Source of the DNA: Pseudoduganella ginsengisoli
GTDB taxonomy: Bacteria > Pseudomonadota > Gammaproteobacteria > Burkholderiales > Burkholderiaceae_D
Length of the DNA stretch: 64,000 nt
Assembly: GCF_009720865.1 (NCBI RefSeq)
Contig: NZ_WNLA01000023.1
Span: forward strand, 1-64,000
Direction of reading: 5' to 3'
The translations under genes were made by a program, and so were the position numbers. Of this stretch, positions 1 through 8,226 are shown one piece after another (within the stretch, counting starts at the first letter, position 1; every line of letters begins with the position of its first letter). Under the pieces are notes generated by a model. That model searched no databases and was not told the DNA's origin. It saw only the letters and a list, made by a program, of their open reading frames with translations.

Positions 1-78
1 CACATGACTCTCAAGGACCAGACTCCAAAAGACTTCGCTCGGAGGCTGGTCACTGAAGGGGGGGGAACGGGCCCTTAG
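1..78 (+). CDS. possible 3' end of an IS3-family transposase (partial)
   Basis: An open frame enters from the left edge and stops with TAG at 76-78. Its last 25 residues include HMTLKDQTPKDFARRL. This resembles the C-terminal tail of IS3-type OrfB transposases, where a His is followed by a short loop and a TP-x-EFA motif. Too little is visible to be sure, and I could not identify the terminal inverted repeat. It could equally be a chance open frame. Confidence 0.3.
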   Translation, partial: HMTLKDQTPKDFARRLVTEGGGTGP

Positions 79-205
79 CCGACCAAATTCTCGGCAGCGA
101 AGTGTCCATGAAATCCAAGCGGATCACTTTGCCCTAAATTATGGCTCAGGAGTGTCTACAATACTCGTGGCGATTCAAGTTTCCTAACTCAGGGGAGTTT
201 CTGTC

Positions 206-730
206 GTGAGCCAAGAGCCATTTTCTGATCATCAGGTAGATATCGACGAGGAGCAAAAGGAGGCGACTACTGACTTAACCTGGATCGAAAAGGCTACTGT
301 GATTGGGGAACTGCTGCTTACTGAACTCGGCGGCGGTCCCATCTTCTTTTTGCAGATTATAGTCACGCTCTTGTTGTGGGCGCTGTTCAGGGGAACCGAC
401 GAACTAATTCGCTCGCTGCCTCCCTGGGCGCTGGCAGCCGCCGGTGGTGGCGTCAGTTGCATGCTGCCCGCAGCATTGTTGCTCAGGCTGCCGCAGTTCT
501 TTTTTGCTCCGGTTGGCTTGACCATGTTGTTAGCTATTGACGTTGCGTGTTCCGGCTACGTTATAGGCGAGTCTGCTCGGACGGCCGCCCATGGCCCCAT
601 GGGATTTCTGAGTTTTTCCGAACTCGTGGAAGGCTTTGCGTGGCTGGTTGCGAGCATGCTGGCGCTTGGTGGGTTGCTGTCCTGCGGCATGGTGGCAGCG
701 CACTACAAGGAACTGCGCCGGTCGCGGTAG
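206..730 (+). CDS. hypothetical multi-pass membrane protein
   Basis: A 174-residue protein starting at GTG 206, with an AGGGGAG ribosome site about 8 bases upstream. The first 40 residues are acidic and soluble. They are followed by about four hydrophobic segments (roughly residues 48-65, 72-92, 98-118 and 142-162), and the end is basic (KELRRSR). The layout suggests an inner-membrane protein with a cytoplasmic N-terminus. I recognise no domain, and the neighbours give no functional hint. Confidence 0.6.
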   Translation: MSQEPFSDHQVDIDEEQKEATTDLTWIEKATVIGELLLTELGGGPIFFLQIIVTLLLWALFRGTDELIRSLPPWALAAAGGGVSCMLPAALLLRLPQFFFAPVGLTMLLAIDVACSGYVIGESARTAAHGPMGFLSFSELVEGFAWLVASMLALGGLLSCGMVAAHYKELRRSR

Positions 731-857
731 CATCAATAATCGCTGCTGCTCTTGGGCAGGTATGTCACAAGCAACTGAAGCTGAGTTGTAATGCCTGCAC
801 AAATCCAACTGCGCGCGCCGTTGCGATGGCTTGCATGGCGCGCAGAGACCTCACGCA

Positions 858-3800
858 TTAGTCCGCCAAATTCAAGGTAACGTGGACGTGGTGGTGGTGA
901 TTTGGCCAAGGGAAGTATTTGCTGTTGTCCCATGTGCCCACTTCCAAGTCGAACGGGCTGCCGTTGACTGTCACCGTCCCCGTGCGCAGCAAGACTGCCC
1001 CCCAGTCAGCGCCGGAAATGGCGCCTGATCCGGGACCGCTGCGGATATAGCCGACTTGGGTAACCGATCCCAGAGCTGCGAGCTTGTCGATTCCGGCACG
1101 CGTGGCAGCGATCCAGGACTGGATTTCGGCCTTTGCCGCCTGGCCCTGTGCGCGCGTGGCCGCATTGGTGCTGGTGAGCTTGGGCAGGTCAAGCAGGCGC
1201 TGGACCAGTTTTTCGTAGTTGGACGTGCCGCTATCCGCATTGGCGCCAGCGAACAGGTAAAAATGATACATGTCGATGTCGGTTCCCTTGGCATGGCTGG
1301 CGTGCCCAAGATCTTTGCCATGCTCGCCCGAGACGTCGTTGACGGGCTCAAGCATTGCGGCGTTCTCTTGCATCCACTCGTATGCGCCCTTGGAGCACCA
1401 GTCGTCTCCACCCGCGTCCCGCCCGCCAAACCGCGGCAGCGAGGATGGCATGCGCCATAGTGGATGTTTGTCGACATCGGTTTTCGACGCGTCCAATGTG
1501 TTGCCTTCGCCGTCCTTGGCCTTGAGTGTGAATCGGTAGCGCGTTGCACTCGTCGGTGGCGGAGCCGCTGTTACTGTGGAGGCGTGGCTCTTGAAGGTGC
1601 CAATGACACGCAGCGTGTGGTCATCGACCCAGTTCGCGTCCATGCCGACCGCCTCGTCAAGAACGAGCGCATCGTCGCCCGCGCCCAGCATCTCGACCTT
1701 GACGTTTTCGACTGTCACGTCATCCGGCTTGACGACATCCAGGTTGAAGCGGCGCTGGAAGGTGCTGTTTTGGCCCGTAGGCGGTACGCTGTAGTAGCTG
1801 CCGTTGTTGTGCGAAACCCAGGCATCAGGCGCCGGGCTTACGGCGTTGATGTCGATGTGCGCGCTGGGAGCCAGCTTCGCATACACGGAGGTCGGCAGAA
1901 TTTCGTCGCCGATGTTGGTGGCAAAGGCGGACAGCGTCAGTTTGGTAGAGTCTTCCTTGGCAAGTTGGGTTACGTCAAAGCTGCGCGTCAGTTCGCCCGT
2001 CGTCCCGTCGGCTTGCCATACTGGAGGTGTTTCGAGTTGCGAATTGACCTGCATCGTTTGGTCGAACAGGATCGACCCATCGGCATCGGCCCGCACTGTT
2101 ACGCCCCAAATGTCGTTGAATTTGCTTTGGGCGGTGACGTAGTCGGGATATTCCCTGCTTGAAACAATATACGTCAATGTCACCTGCTTCGTTCCCTTTG
2201 GCACTGTCAGCGTTGCGCTGTCCAAAATGGCGGCACCCTCGGCGCCGGCTGTCACATTCACGGCCACCTCGTTTGCGGCGGACGTTGTCACATTTTTTGA
2301 CAGTAATTGCTGGCGCTGGCGTCCAGCCGACTGGGCTTGGCGCTCTCGCCGTTGCTCGGTCGTTGTGGCGTCCTCGCGTGCGTTGCCGGTGGCAGCCGCT
2401 TTCGCCATGATGGTGCCCGTGGCGGCTGGCGTGCTTTTTGAGATCGGGTCATTGGGTGACAACAGGGGCAATGTTATGGAGAGGTCCTTCACCACGGTGA
2501 AAACGCCCGCGCCCCGATACGTGTGGCCTCCTTGTAACGTGCGTGCCTCCAGTCGCAGGTTCCCTCCGGGCAGGGCCGGCAGAACGAAGCTGCCGTCAGA
2601 TGCAGTGACGGTCGAGAGGACAATGTCCGTATTGAGCACGGTCGCGATCACCCGCACGCCACCCAGCGGCAGGCCCGGAACGGAGGCCGGTGCTGTCAAG
2701 CGCCCCGACACATGGTAGCGCCCCATGTGGAAGGACTGGCGCCCATAAAAGGCAGTGCCCATGCTGTCTGCGCCGCGCACTTCCAGTTCCACGCCGCCGG
2801 GTAGGGACGATAGGACCTTTCGCAGTGCTTCAGGATTGGTTGGCCGTACGACGCCGTCCTGGTCGAGTTTGAGCAGGGATTGAAGGCTGAGTAGCCTCTT
2901 GCCGGTTCTGTCATACAGGTCTGCACCAGCCAGGTCGCGCAGGAGGGCTGTGCGTTCGCCTGGCAGCATGAAGCGCATGCTCCATGTGGCAAACGACGCA
3001 TCGAGCAGCCGTTGCTGCACCTGGTCGATCCGTAATTGCGCCGGGGAATAGACTTCCTTGTCGCTGTCCAGGATGACATCGACATTCGCCAAGTCCCCGA
3101 CAGGTACCTCTAACGTGGCCACCCCTACCGCTGTCGGTGCTAGCCGGGCGATGACGTCCGCCGTTCCGCTGGCGCATAGTACGGTAAGTGTGCCGTCTGG
3201 ACCGGTCTTGCCACGCGGCACTCCGTTGACAAGTACTTCGACGCCAGGACCTGCCGGGCGCGTTTCTCTGCCTTCGCCATTGACCGGGCGCACCCGTAAC
3301 TGACCACGTGCCGACGGCAACAGGACCGTACCGCGTACGCTTAGGCCGTACGTGATCGGCAGGCGCTGCGGGTCGATAAATTTGACGACTGCCGTGGCGC
3401 TGGCGCCAGGAGGCACGATACCAGTGTCGAGAGGAACGTCCACCCATGCATTAGCCTCGCTGTCGACGGTTGCCGCGTTATAGACGGTCGCACCTGGTGT
3501 GGCGATATCACGCACGGCCAGTTGCAATGGTCCGGTGACCGGCTCTCCGCCGCGGTTGGTAAGTGTTACGGTCGTGTCAAACGTGTCCGTCACCCGGTTA
3601 TAGACCACCGGTCCTTTGGCGAAGGTAAACGATGCGTCCAGGCGCTCAGCAGCCTGTGCCGTGCCCGTTGCATAAAGGGCCAGAGCAAGAATCATCGGCA
3701 TGCGGCGGCGCAGCGCCAGCATGGCCAGTCCCAGTATCACCAGCGCAAACGTACCCGGCTCGGGCACGCTTTGTTGCAGTGATTCCGCGCTGACGATGAC

Positions 3801-4355
3801 CTCGCCGCCCAGCGCCGAATAAACAGACAGCCCACCGAATCCGCTGCCATCCAATGCCAGCACGAACAGCGCGTCGGAACCCGTTGGATCGGAGGTGGAA
3901 AATAGCGGTGCTAGTGCGTTGATGTCGAGCAGGTGCAGGGACAGGGAATCTGGAGAGCCACCCGGCGAATGATTATCGGTTGTAACGAGGTCGAAGGCGA
4001 GTATAGGCGAGAGCGCCGGTATGACGAGGCTGGCTTCGCTGAAGAAGTCGGTGTCGTCGCGCAGCGTGACGGCGCCGGGCAGCAGGCCGGCCACGCCGCC
4101 AAGCGCCGAAGCGGTGCCGGTCGGCCCGTGTGCATCGAAACCCGTGATGGTCACGCTGTTGGCGGGCATGCCGCTTCCGATCAGGTCGATTGCCAGAACC
4201 GTGCCGGCACTGGCAATCGCGGTGGTATCGACCTGGAAGCGTATCGCGGTGGACATGGCGTGCGACTGCACTAGCAGTAGCGCCGCGAGGAGCGCCTGGC
4301 GCCTGAATAACGAGAAGGCGTATCGCAAGGCACGTAGTGGCAATGTGAAAGGCAT
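858..4355 (-). CDS. large secreted protein: PEP-CTERM module fused to a second secreted protein with a putative LAS-type metallopeptidase C-terminus
   Basis: 1165 residues, with ribosome site AGGAGG just before ATG 4355. Residues 1-33 form a Sec signal peptide. A complete PEP-CTERM sorting signal (VPEPGTFALVILGLAMLALRRR) lies at about 198-219, where a PEP-CTERM protein would normally end. The frame instead runs on into a second signal-like stretch (MPMILALALYATGTAQA, ending near residue 236), and then into some 900 residues of Ig/CARDB-like and carboxypeptidase-regulatory-like segments. The last 160 residues contain SHAKGTDIDM (about 1019-1028) and HHHHVHV (about 1150-1156). These resemble the H-x2-G-x-[AD]-x-D and H-x-H zinc motifs of LAS peptidases (M15 / MepA type). 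A surface or periplasmic peptidase is inferred. Two originally separate genes joined by loss of a stop codon is the simplest history. Confidence 0.75.
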   Translation of the reverse strand: MPFTLPLRALRYAFSLFRRQALLAALLLVQSHAMSTAIRFQVDTTAIASAGTVLAIDLIGSGMPANSVTITGFDAHGPTGTASALGGVAGLLPGAVTLRDDTDFFSEASLVIPALSPILAFDLVTTDNHSPGGSPDSLSLHLLDINALAPLFSTSDPTGSDALFVLALDGSGFGGLSVYSALGGEVIVSAESLQQSVPEPGTFALVILGLAMLALRRRMPMILALALYATGTAQAAERLDASFTFAKGPVVYNRVTDTFDTTVTLTNRGGEPVTGPLQLAVRDIATPGATVYNAATVDSEANAWVDVPLDTGIVPPGASATAVVKFIDPQRLPITYGLSVRGTVLLPSARGQLRVRPVNGEGRETRPAGPGVEVLVNGVPRGKTGPDGTLTVLCASGTADVIARLAPTAVGVATLEVPVGDLANVDVILDSDKEVYSPAQLRIDQVQQRLLDASFATWSMRFMLPGERTALLRDLAGADLYDRTGKRLLSLQSLLKLDQDGVVRPTNPEALRKVLSSLPGGVELEVRGADSMGTAFYGRQSFHMGRYHVSGRLTAPASVPGLPLGGVRVIATVLNTDIVLSTVTASDGSFVLPALPGGNLRLEARTLQGGHTYRGAGVFTVVKDLSITLPLLSPNDPISKSTPAATGTIMAKAAATGNAREDATTTEQRRERQAQSAGRQRQQLLSKNVTTSAANEVAVNVTAGAEGAAILDSATLTVPKGTKQVTLTYIVSSREYPDYVTAQSKFNDIWGVTVRADADGSILFDQTMQVNSQLETPPVWQADGTTGELTRSFDVTQLAKEDSTKLTLSAFATNIGDEILPTSVYAKLAPSAHIDINAVSPAPDAWVSHNNGSYYSVPPTGQNSTFQRRFNLDVVKPDDVTVENVKVEMLGAGDDALVLDEAVGMDANWVDDHTLRVIGTFKSHASTVTAAPPPTSATRYRFTLKAKDGEGNTLDASKTDVDKHPLWRMPSSLPRFGGRDAGGDDWCSKGAYEWMQENAAMLEPVNDVSGEHGKDLGHASHAKGTDIDMYHFYLFAGANADSGTSNYEKLVQRLLDLPKLTSTNAATRAQGQAAKAEIQSWIAATRAGIDKLAALGSVTQVGYIRSGPGSGAISGADWGAVLLRTGTVTVNGSPFDLEVGTWDNSKYFPWPNHHHHVHVTLNLAD

Positions 4356-4625
4356 CGTTCCTCCTGAATACGTGACTCGACATGGGGAAAACTAACTCAG
4401 CCTCTGCAATTCCAGTGCCAGCCTGTGAAAGCAAGCTAGACTGCGGCGTGCCGGTGAATTGAGCGGCGAATGAGGTGTTCACTGTCAGATCTACCGACGT
4501 TTTTAAGTAAGTTGCCATGTGTCGGCGGCGACCAGCATTGCCAGCCAGTGCTTTCACTGCCGCGTACCAAGTCATGCACCGTACTGTGCGGGTTCTGGTA
4601 TTGCAAATATGATATTGTTTTCGTT

Positions 4626-4967
4626 TTAAAAATTCAGCGGTTCTGCATTGACGGAGGGGCCATAGGCATTTCTCATTGCTGGCTGCTGCGGTGGTTGTGG
4701 GCTGGCTTTGTCCTCGGTGGCGTGCTGGCTGAACTGGTCGGTGTCCCGTATCAGGCAGTGGACGTAGCGCCGGAACGTGTCGTAGCTGAAATCGATGCGC
4801 TGGTGGGCCTGCATGTGCTTCCAAATGATCTTGACCGTGTAGCTCGCCCGTCTGGCGGCGCCGACGTCATTCCTCACGGCCAGGAAGGCAACCAGGTTGC
4901 CGTCGCGCCGGCATTCCTCGTGTTGCTTGACCCACTCGCCGATCTGATCAGTGAAGCGCTTATTCAT
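4626..4967 (-). CDS. traK: TraK-like oriT-binding relaxosome protein
   Basis: 113 residues. I prefer the ATG at 4967, because AGGA lies 8 bases upstream; a start at 4991 would add 8 residues. The segment NLVAFLAVRNDVGAARRA followed by VKIIWKHM and IDFSYDTFRRYV matches my recollection of IncP TraK proteins (NLVAFLAVRDDV...IWEHM...IDFGYDTF). TraK binds and bends oriT DNA so that TraI/TraJ can nick it. An IncP-type oriT lies about 270 bp upstream, transcribed away from it as in RP4. No traJ, traI, traL or traM is visible, so this looks like a conjugation-module remnant. The Pro/Gln-rich C-terminal tail is not typical of the family core. Confidence 0.75.
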   Translation of the reverse strand: MNKRFTDQIGEWVKQHEECRRDGNLVAFLAVRNDVGAARRASYTVKIIWKHMQAHQRIDFSYDTFRRYVHCLIRDTDQFSQHATEDKASPQPPQQPAMRNAYGPSVNAEPLNF

Positions 4968-5224
4968 GGCGTTTGTCCTATTTCTTTGCATGTTTTAGCG
5001 TGGCTGTAGCGCTTTTGTCCCGCTGTTTTTTGCAGTTGTATGCCGCTCGATGCCGTGGCGTGCGTTTATCCGCTGTTGGTGCAGTTTCTTCGCTGCTGTG
5101 CGCTTTTGAATGCATGCCGGGGCATGCTTTCTTCATGTTCGGCGAAGGTGGCCGGAGTGCGTTGAGGTGGGCCAAGCAGAAAATCGTGCCGAAGTCGTTG
5201 TTCAGCCTTGGCGTAAAAGCATTT

Positions 5225-5345
5225 AAAACGCGGGCAGGATAGGTGAAGTTAGCTAACTTTTCAGGTTGCTATCTTCACGTTCCTTATTCGCGCCTGCGGT
5301 GCTCAACGGAGATCCTGTAGCGGACCGACTCCGCTCAGGAGCACC
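5225..5345 (-). other. oriT: IncP-type origin of transfer (oriT) with nic site
   Basis: Read on the minus strand, ACTTCACCTATCCTGCCCG (5231-5249) is identical over 19 bases to the RP4/RK2 nic region as I remember it. This puts the cut in ATCCTG^C between 5235 and 5234. Just upstream are the TraJ-type inverted-repeat arms: GTGAAGTTAGC (plus strand 5243-5253) and GCTATCTTCAC (5268-5278), one mismatch apart. Beyond them are the conserved blocks GCGAATAAGG and CCGTTGAGCACCGC (within 5282-5309). The overall spacing and order match an IncP oriT, closer to the R751/ICE type than to RP4 in the loop. The same-direction TraK-like gene beyond the nic supports the call. Confidence 0.85.
5246..5259. repeat. 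14-bp perfect palindrome inside oriT
   Basis: AAGTTAGCTAACTT is its own reverse complement. It overlaps the nic-proximal arm of the oriT inverted repeat, so it may add a second dyad for the relaxosome accessory protein. Confidence 0.7.
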
Positions 5346-5524
5346 GGGTGGATTTCACTGACAAAATGTCATAGGAATGGTGGTGTGAACTATTGTAAAG
5401 ATGCTATGCTGCAACTAACAGTAGCTCTCAGTGCGGGCAGTGGTTTATGGCGAACCTCAGAGAGCCCAATGGCAGCGGCCACTGGTTGCCGACAGTAAAC
5501 GGACTTTGACCATGTGAAGTTCCA

Positions 5525-5848
5525 ATGAAGCGAGCTCTATTTATTTGTACCCAAAATCGGCTGAGAAGCCCAACAGCTGAACACATATTTGCGAGTTGGC
5601 CAGATGTTGAGACCGATTCGGCCGGGCTCGGTAACGATGCTACGGTGCCGCTTTCATCCGAACAGATAGCATGGGCGAACATCATATTCGTAATGGAAAA
5701 AACGCACCGGAATCGGCTGTCGTCCAAGTTTCGTAAATTTCTGAACGGAAAGCGCGTCATTTGCCTGGATATCCCTGATGAGTATGAGTATATGCAGCCG
5801 GAATTAATCAAATTGCTTGAGGTGAAGGCTGGCAGGTTTTTGCTTTGA
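5525..5848 (+). CDS. low-molecular-weight protein tyrosine phosphatase family protein
   Basis: 107 residues. The P-loop signature C-x5-R-S is present near the N-terminus as CTQNRLRS (residues 8-15), preceded by the short beta strand ALFI. A DIPDEY segment supplies the expected general-acid Asp around residue 80. The protein is shorter than classical LMW-PTPs (about 150 residues) and matches the short LMW phosphatase-like proteins found in accessory DNA. Predicted activity is hydrolysis of phosphotyrosine or a small phosphate ester in the cytoplasm. The ribosome site is weak. It is the first of a run of small, relatively AT-rich genes next to the oriT remnant. Confidence 0.8.
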   Translation: MKRALFICTQNRLRSPTAEHIFASWPDVETDSAGLGNDATVPLSSEQIAWANIIFVMEKTHRNRLSSKFRKFLNGKRVICLDIPDEYEYMQPELIKLLEVKAGRFLL

Positions 5849-5865
5849 GATTCAAAGGCAGCTTA

Positions 5866-5889
5866 CGGCCACAAGCGGACACTTGTAAG
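5866..5889. repeat. short dispersed motif, copy 1 (CGGCCACAAGCGGACAC...)
   Basis: CGGCCACAAGCGGACACTTG lies just after the phosphatase gene. A close relative, TTCGGCCAAAAGCGGACACG, lies at 7096-7115 after another small gene. The shared core is GGCCAnAAGCGGACAC. Related AAGCGGACA strings are, as far as I know, common between accessory genes of proteobacteria; what they do is unclear. Confidence 0.5.
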
Positions 5890-5907
5890 AACACATTGGA
5901 TTAGCTA

Positions 5908-6426
5908 ATGACAATCTTCCTATTCACCATAGCAGCTGTCGCAGGACTCACAGCGGCGTATTGGTGGTTTATCGGCCGCAATCGACCTATTGTACCTCCG
6001 CTGAATATCGCTGATGATGACCCCTTGATGCTTGAAGCCGTTGAGAAGGCGCGTGAATCAATAACAGAATTACGCGGCCATTTTGTTGAGTCAGCTGAGC
6101 ATGTACAAGTGAAGGTCCCATTCGTGACAAGTAGTGGTACTACCGAATTCTTATGGGGGGAGCTCCTTGCCATCACGGCAGAGGACATGGAGGTCAAGTA
6201 CCTTACACCACCGGTCACACACACGGGATATCTGGAGCGAATTCATCGTCACCCGATAGGCGAGCTAAGGGACTGGGTGTACATGAAGAATCCTGGCAAT
6301 TATCAAGGCGGCTTTTCAATGCGCGTTATGTTCATACGCGGACGAGAACTGTGGGGGGAGCTCCCGCCAAATATCAAGGCCGAAGAAGCTAATTATGGAA
6401 ACATCAGCGCCCAAAACAGTCGCTGA
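5908..6426 (+). CDS. DUF2314 domain-containing protein with N-terminal membrane anchor
   Basis: 172 residues. Residues 2-20 form a hydrophobic N-terminal segment (signal anchor or uncleaved signal). The rest resembles DUF2314: DDPLMLEAVEKARESI, then VKVPF, the FLWGEL strand, and HRHPIGELRDWVYM. The function of DUF2314 is not known; it is common in small accessory and immunity-like genes. The gene starts 59 bp after the phosphatase gene on the same strand and ends 102 bp before the next one. Confidence 0.75.
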   Translation: MTIFLFTIAAVAGLTAAYWWFIGRNRPIVPPLNIADDDPLMLEAVEKARESITELRGHFVESAEHVQVKVPFVTSSGTTEFLWGELLAITAEDMEVKYLTPPVTHTGYLERIHRHPIGELRDWVYMKNPGNYQGGFSMRVMFIRGRELWGELPPNIKAEEANYGNISAQNSR

Positions 6427-6528
6427 ATCGATCACTTCGACAATCGGACAAGAACTGCCTCTGACTTTAGTTACCCGTCGAGATGAAAATGAACCGCACC
6501 ACCGACGCAACCCGTTAATTTGAACAGC

Positions 6529-7089
6529 ATGCGAATCGCATCCCGACATATGCCGAAGTACATCCGCAAAAAAGCAGGCCGTGCGCTTTGGATGTATTTA
6601 GCTATCCTCTTCGCAGCGTTCCTTTATTGCGTCGTTTCAGCTCCCGTTGTTACTTTAGTTTTCGCACTGCTGCTTTATGGCGCTTTCTTGATGGCCCGTA
6701 GATCAACGAAGCAAGTTGAAGAACAACTTCGTTGCCTTGTTAGAGAACGGGAAGGTGAGTCGATCTGCGAGTTCGCACGTGCCTTTGATGCGAGACAAGT
6801 CGACGCCTGGATAATTCGTGCCGTGTACGAACAACTTCAAATTAACCTGGACCATGTCCATCCAGCATTTCCCGTGCGAGCATCAGATAGACTGAAGGAG
6901 GATCTTCATCTTGATGACGACGACTTGGACATCGACGTTGCGCAAGAAGTCGAACAACGCACGGGTAGAAGCCTGGAAAGCTCGAGTTCAAATCCGTATT
7001 TCGGTAAGGTTAAAACTGTTCGTGACCTAGTCATGTTCTTCCAGGCTCAACCGAAATGTAGAAACCCCGGATATGCGGTACGCGGATAG
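6529..7089 (+). CDS. hypothetical membrane-anchored protein with ACP-like acidic helical domain
   Basis: About 186 residues; the start is uncertain (TTG 6520, ATG 6529 or ATG 6550, none with a good ribosome site). A basic N-terminus (IRKKAGR) precedes two hydrophobic segments (about residues 20-60). The soluble part contains FPVRASDRLKEDLHL, DDDDLDID and an NPYFGKVKTVRDLV motif. This recalls a family of small proteins with an acyl-carrier-like fold but without the phosphopantetheine serine. No function can be assigned. Confidence 0.65.
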   Translation: MRIASRHMPKYIRKKAGRALWMYLAILFAAFLYCVVSAPVVTLVFALLLYGAFLMARRSTKQVEEQLRCLVREREGESICEFARAFDARQVDAWIIRAVYEQLQINLDHVHPAFPVRASDRLKEDLHLDDDDLDIDVAQEVEQRTGRSLESSSSNPYFGKVKTVRDLVMFFQAQPKCRNPGYAVRG

Positions 7090-7095
7090 GCCCAA

Positions 7096-7117
7096 TTCGG
7101 CCAAAAGCGGACACGTA
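7096..7117. repeat. short dispersed motif, copy 2 (TTCGGCCAAAAGCGGACACG)
   Basis: Second copy of the GGCCAnAAGCGGACAC motif seen at 5866-5889, again directly downstream of a small accessory gene. It is followed by a partly symmetrical TCGGCTGAGTTCGG stretch. Confidence 0.5.
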
Positions 7118-7210
7118 AATTGAGCAGGTCATCGGCTGAGTTCGGCCCAGAGTAGCCGAAAACATTTCAAGCTTGAGTAGTTGTTGATATATAAATCTAA
7201 AAGGACATAC

Positions 7211-7429
7211 ATGATTGCATTTCGAGATTTTTCGCCTCGTCAAACCGATCAGTCTGCTGGAATTGATCGAGCACTGGTCGAAGTCAACCAATGGCTGGCA
7301 CGCACTGGTATCAAACCGTTGAACATCGAAACACTGAGGAACGTTACCGGGACGATGGCAATTTCTTCGTCCGATGTAGGGCTTCGGGTGTGGTATATGG
7401 TCGTTGGCACAGCAGACGCCGAAGGCTAA
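7211..7429 (+). CDS. small hypothetical protein
   Basis: 72 residues from ATG 7211. AAAGGAC lies about 5-6 bases upstream and favours this start over 7181. The sequence is soluble and mixed alpha/beta; it begins MIAFRDFSPRQ and contains VNQWLARTGIKPLNIETL. I recognise no family. It sits in the same run of small plus-strand accessory genes. Confidence 0.5.
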   Translation: MIAFRDFSPRQTDQSAGIDRALVEVNQWLARTGIKPLNIETLRNVTGTMAISSSDVGLRVWYMVVGTADAEG

Positions 7430-7623
7430 CCAGTTATTGCTGGCGCTTGCGCGTGGCCACGCACTTGCACAATCTGTGGCGGCGTTCGTTTCAGGCCGGT
7501 AGCCCTAAACTAATGGCAATGTGGTAATTTTTCCACTGTTACATTTCGTGAAGATTTGGTAGATGATCAAGAGCAAAATGATAACAATTAGGCGGGATTC
7601 TCCGTACCCTGTTGAGGAATGAA

Positions 7624-8226
7624 ATGCAATGGCGAAATGTAACGATAGCGGTAGCGCTGATTGTCGTCGTGGCGATGGGATTAGTGTATTTCAGCGAGAC
7701 AAACGGACATCTGCGAGGAGAACCTGTGAAGGAACTCTTGCTACCGTATACAAAGAGCTCGGACACCGAAAAGAAAATGGTTGCGTTGGCGTTGATTGGC
7801 AATTACAACGAGACGCGGCAGATCGCGGCGCTATGGAGCAGCCTATATTGGGGCTTCACCTGGGCTGCGGCAGTATTGGGAGCGTTATCGGGACTGATAC
7901 TAAAACTTGAATCATTCCTGAGTGATGACAAGATCCGCAAGGATATCGCGGCCCTATTCACGGTAACAGCGGCGATCATGATCACCGTATCGACGGGTGG
8001 TGATTTTCAGCGCAAGTGGCGAACAAACCGCGCTGCCGCGGCTCAGATAGAACAGCTTGGGTATGACTTTGCCAGCAAGAACGGCGACCAGGCAGGGACA
8101 TATCTAACAAAGTTGAGCTCGATCTTGATGCAGCGGCATCTATCGATCATCGGTATGCCGGAAGAAGGCGAAGTACGGCAGCGGGCTGCAAGCAGCCCCA
8201 TGATCCAGAGGCAGGGCGGGAATTGA
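7624..8226 (+). CDS. hypothetical membrane protein, SLATT/DUF4231-like layout
   Basis: 200 residues from ATG 7624, with GAGGAA just upstream. Residues 4-22 are a transmembrane segment or signal anchor. A second pair of hydrophobic helices (about residues 78-100 and 112-130) is followed by RKWRTNRAAAAQIEQLGYDFASKNG. A pair of membrane helices followed by a charged helix containing R-x-x-R...IE-x-L-x-Y is reminiscent of SLATT/DUF4231 proteins, which occur in defence and conflict islands. That resemblance is only by eye. The gene ends the small-gene run. Confidence 0.6.
   Translation: MQWRNVTIAVALIVVVAMGLVYFSETNGHLRGEPVKELLLPYTKSSDTEKKMVALALIGNYNETRQIAALWSSLYWGFTWAAAVLGALSGLILKLESFLSDDKIRKDIAALFTVTAAIMITVSTGGDFQRKWRTNRAAAAQIEQLGYDFASKNGDQAGTYLTKLSSILMQRHLSIIGMPEEGEVRQRAASSPMIQRQGGN

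Larger units (their letters stand above)
4992..5524. other. 533-bp non-coding stretch containing the oriT
   Basis: No credible gene is present. The stretch contains the IncP-type oriT (about 5225-5345), the presumed TraK-binding DNA between oriT and traK (4968-5224), and an inverted repeat GCATGCC/GGCATGC at 5112-5127 separated by two bases. The right part (5346-5524), where traJ would be expected, holds nothing I recognise. Confidence 0.6.

Noticed and set aside
5360-5524. traJ or relaxase remnant to the right of oriT
   Set aside because: No frame in this stretch shows TraJ- or TraI-like sequence.
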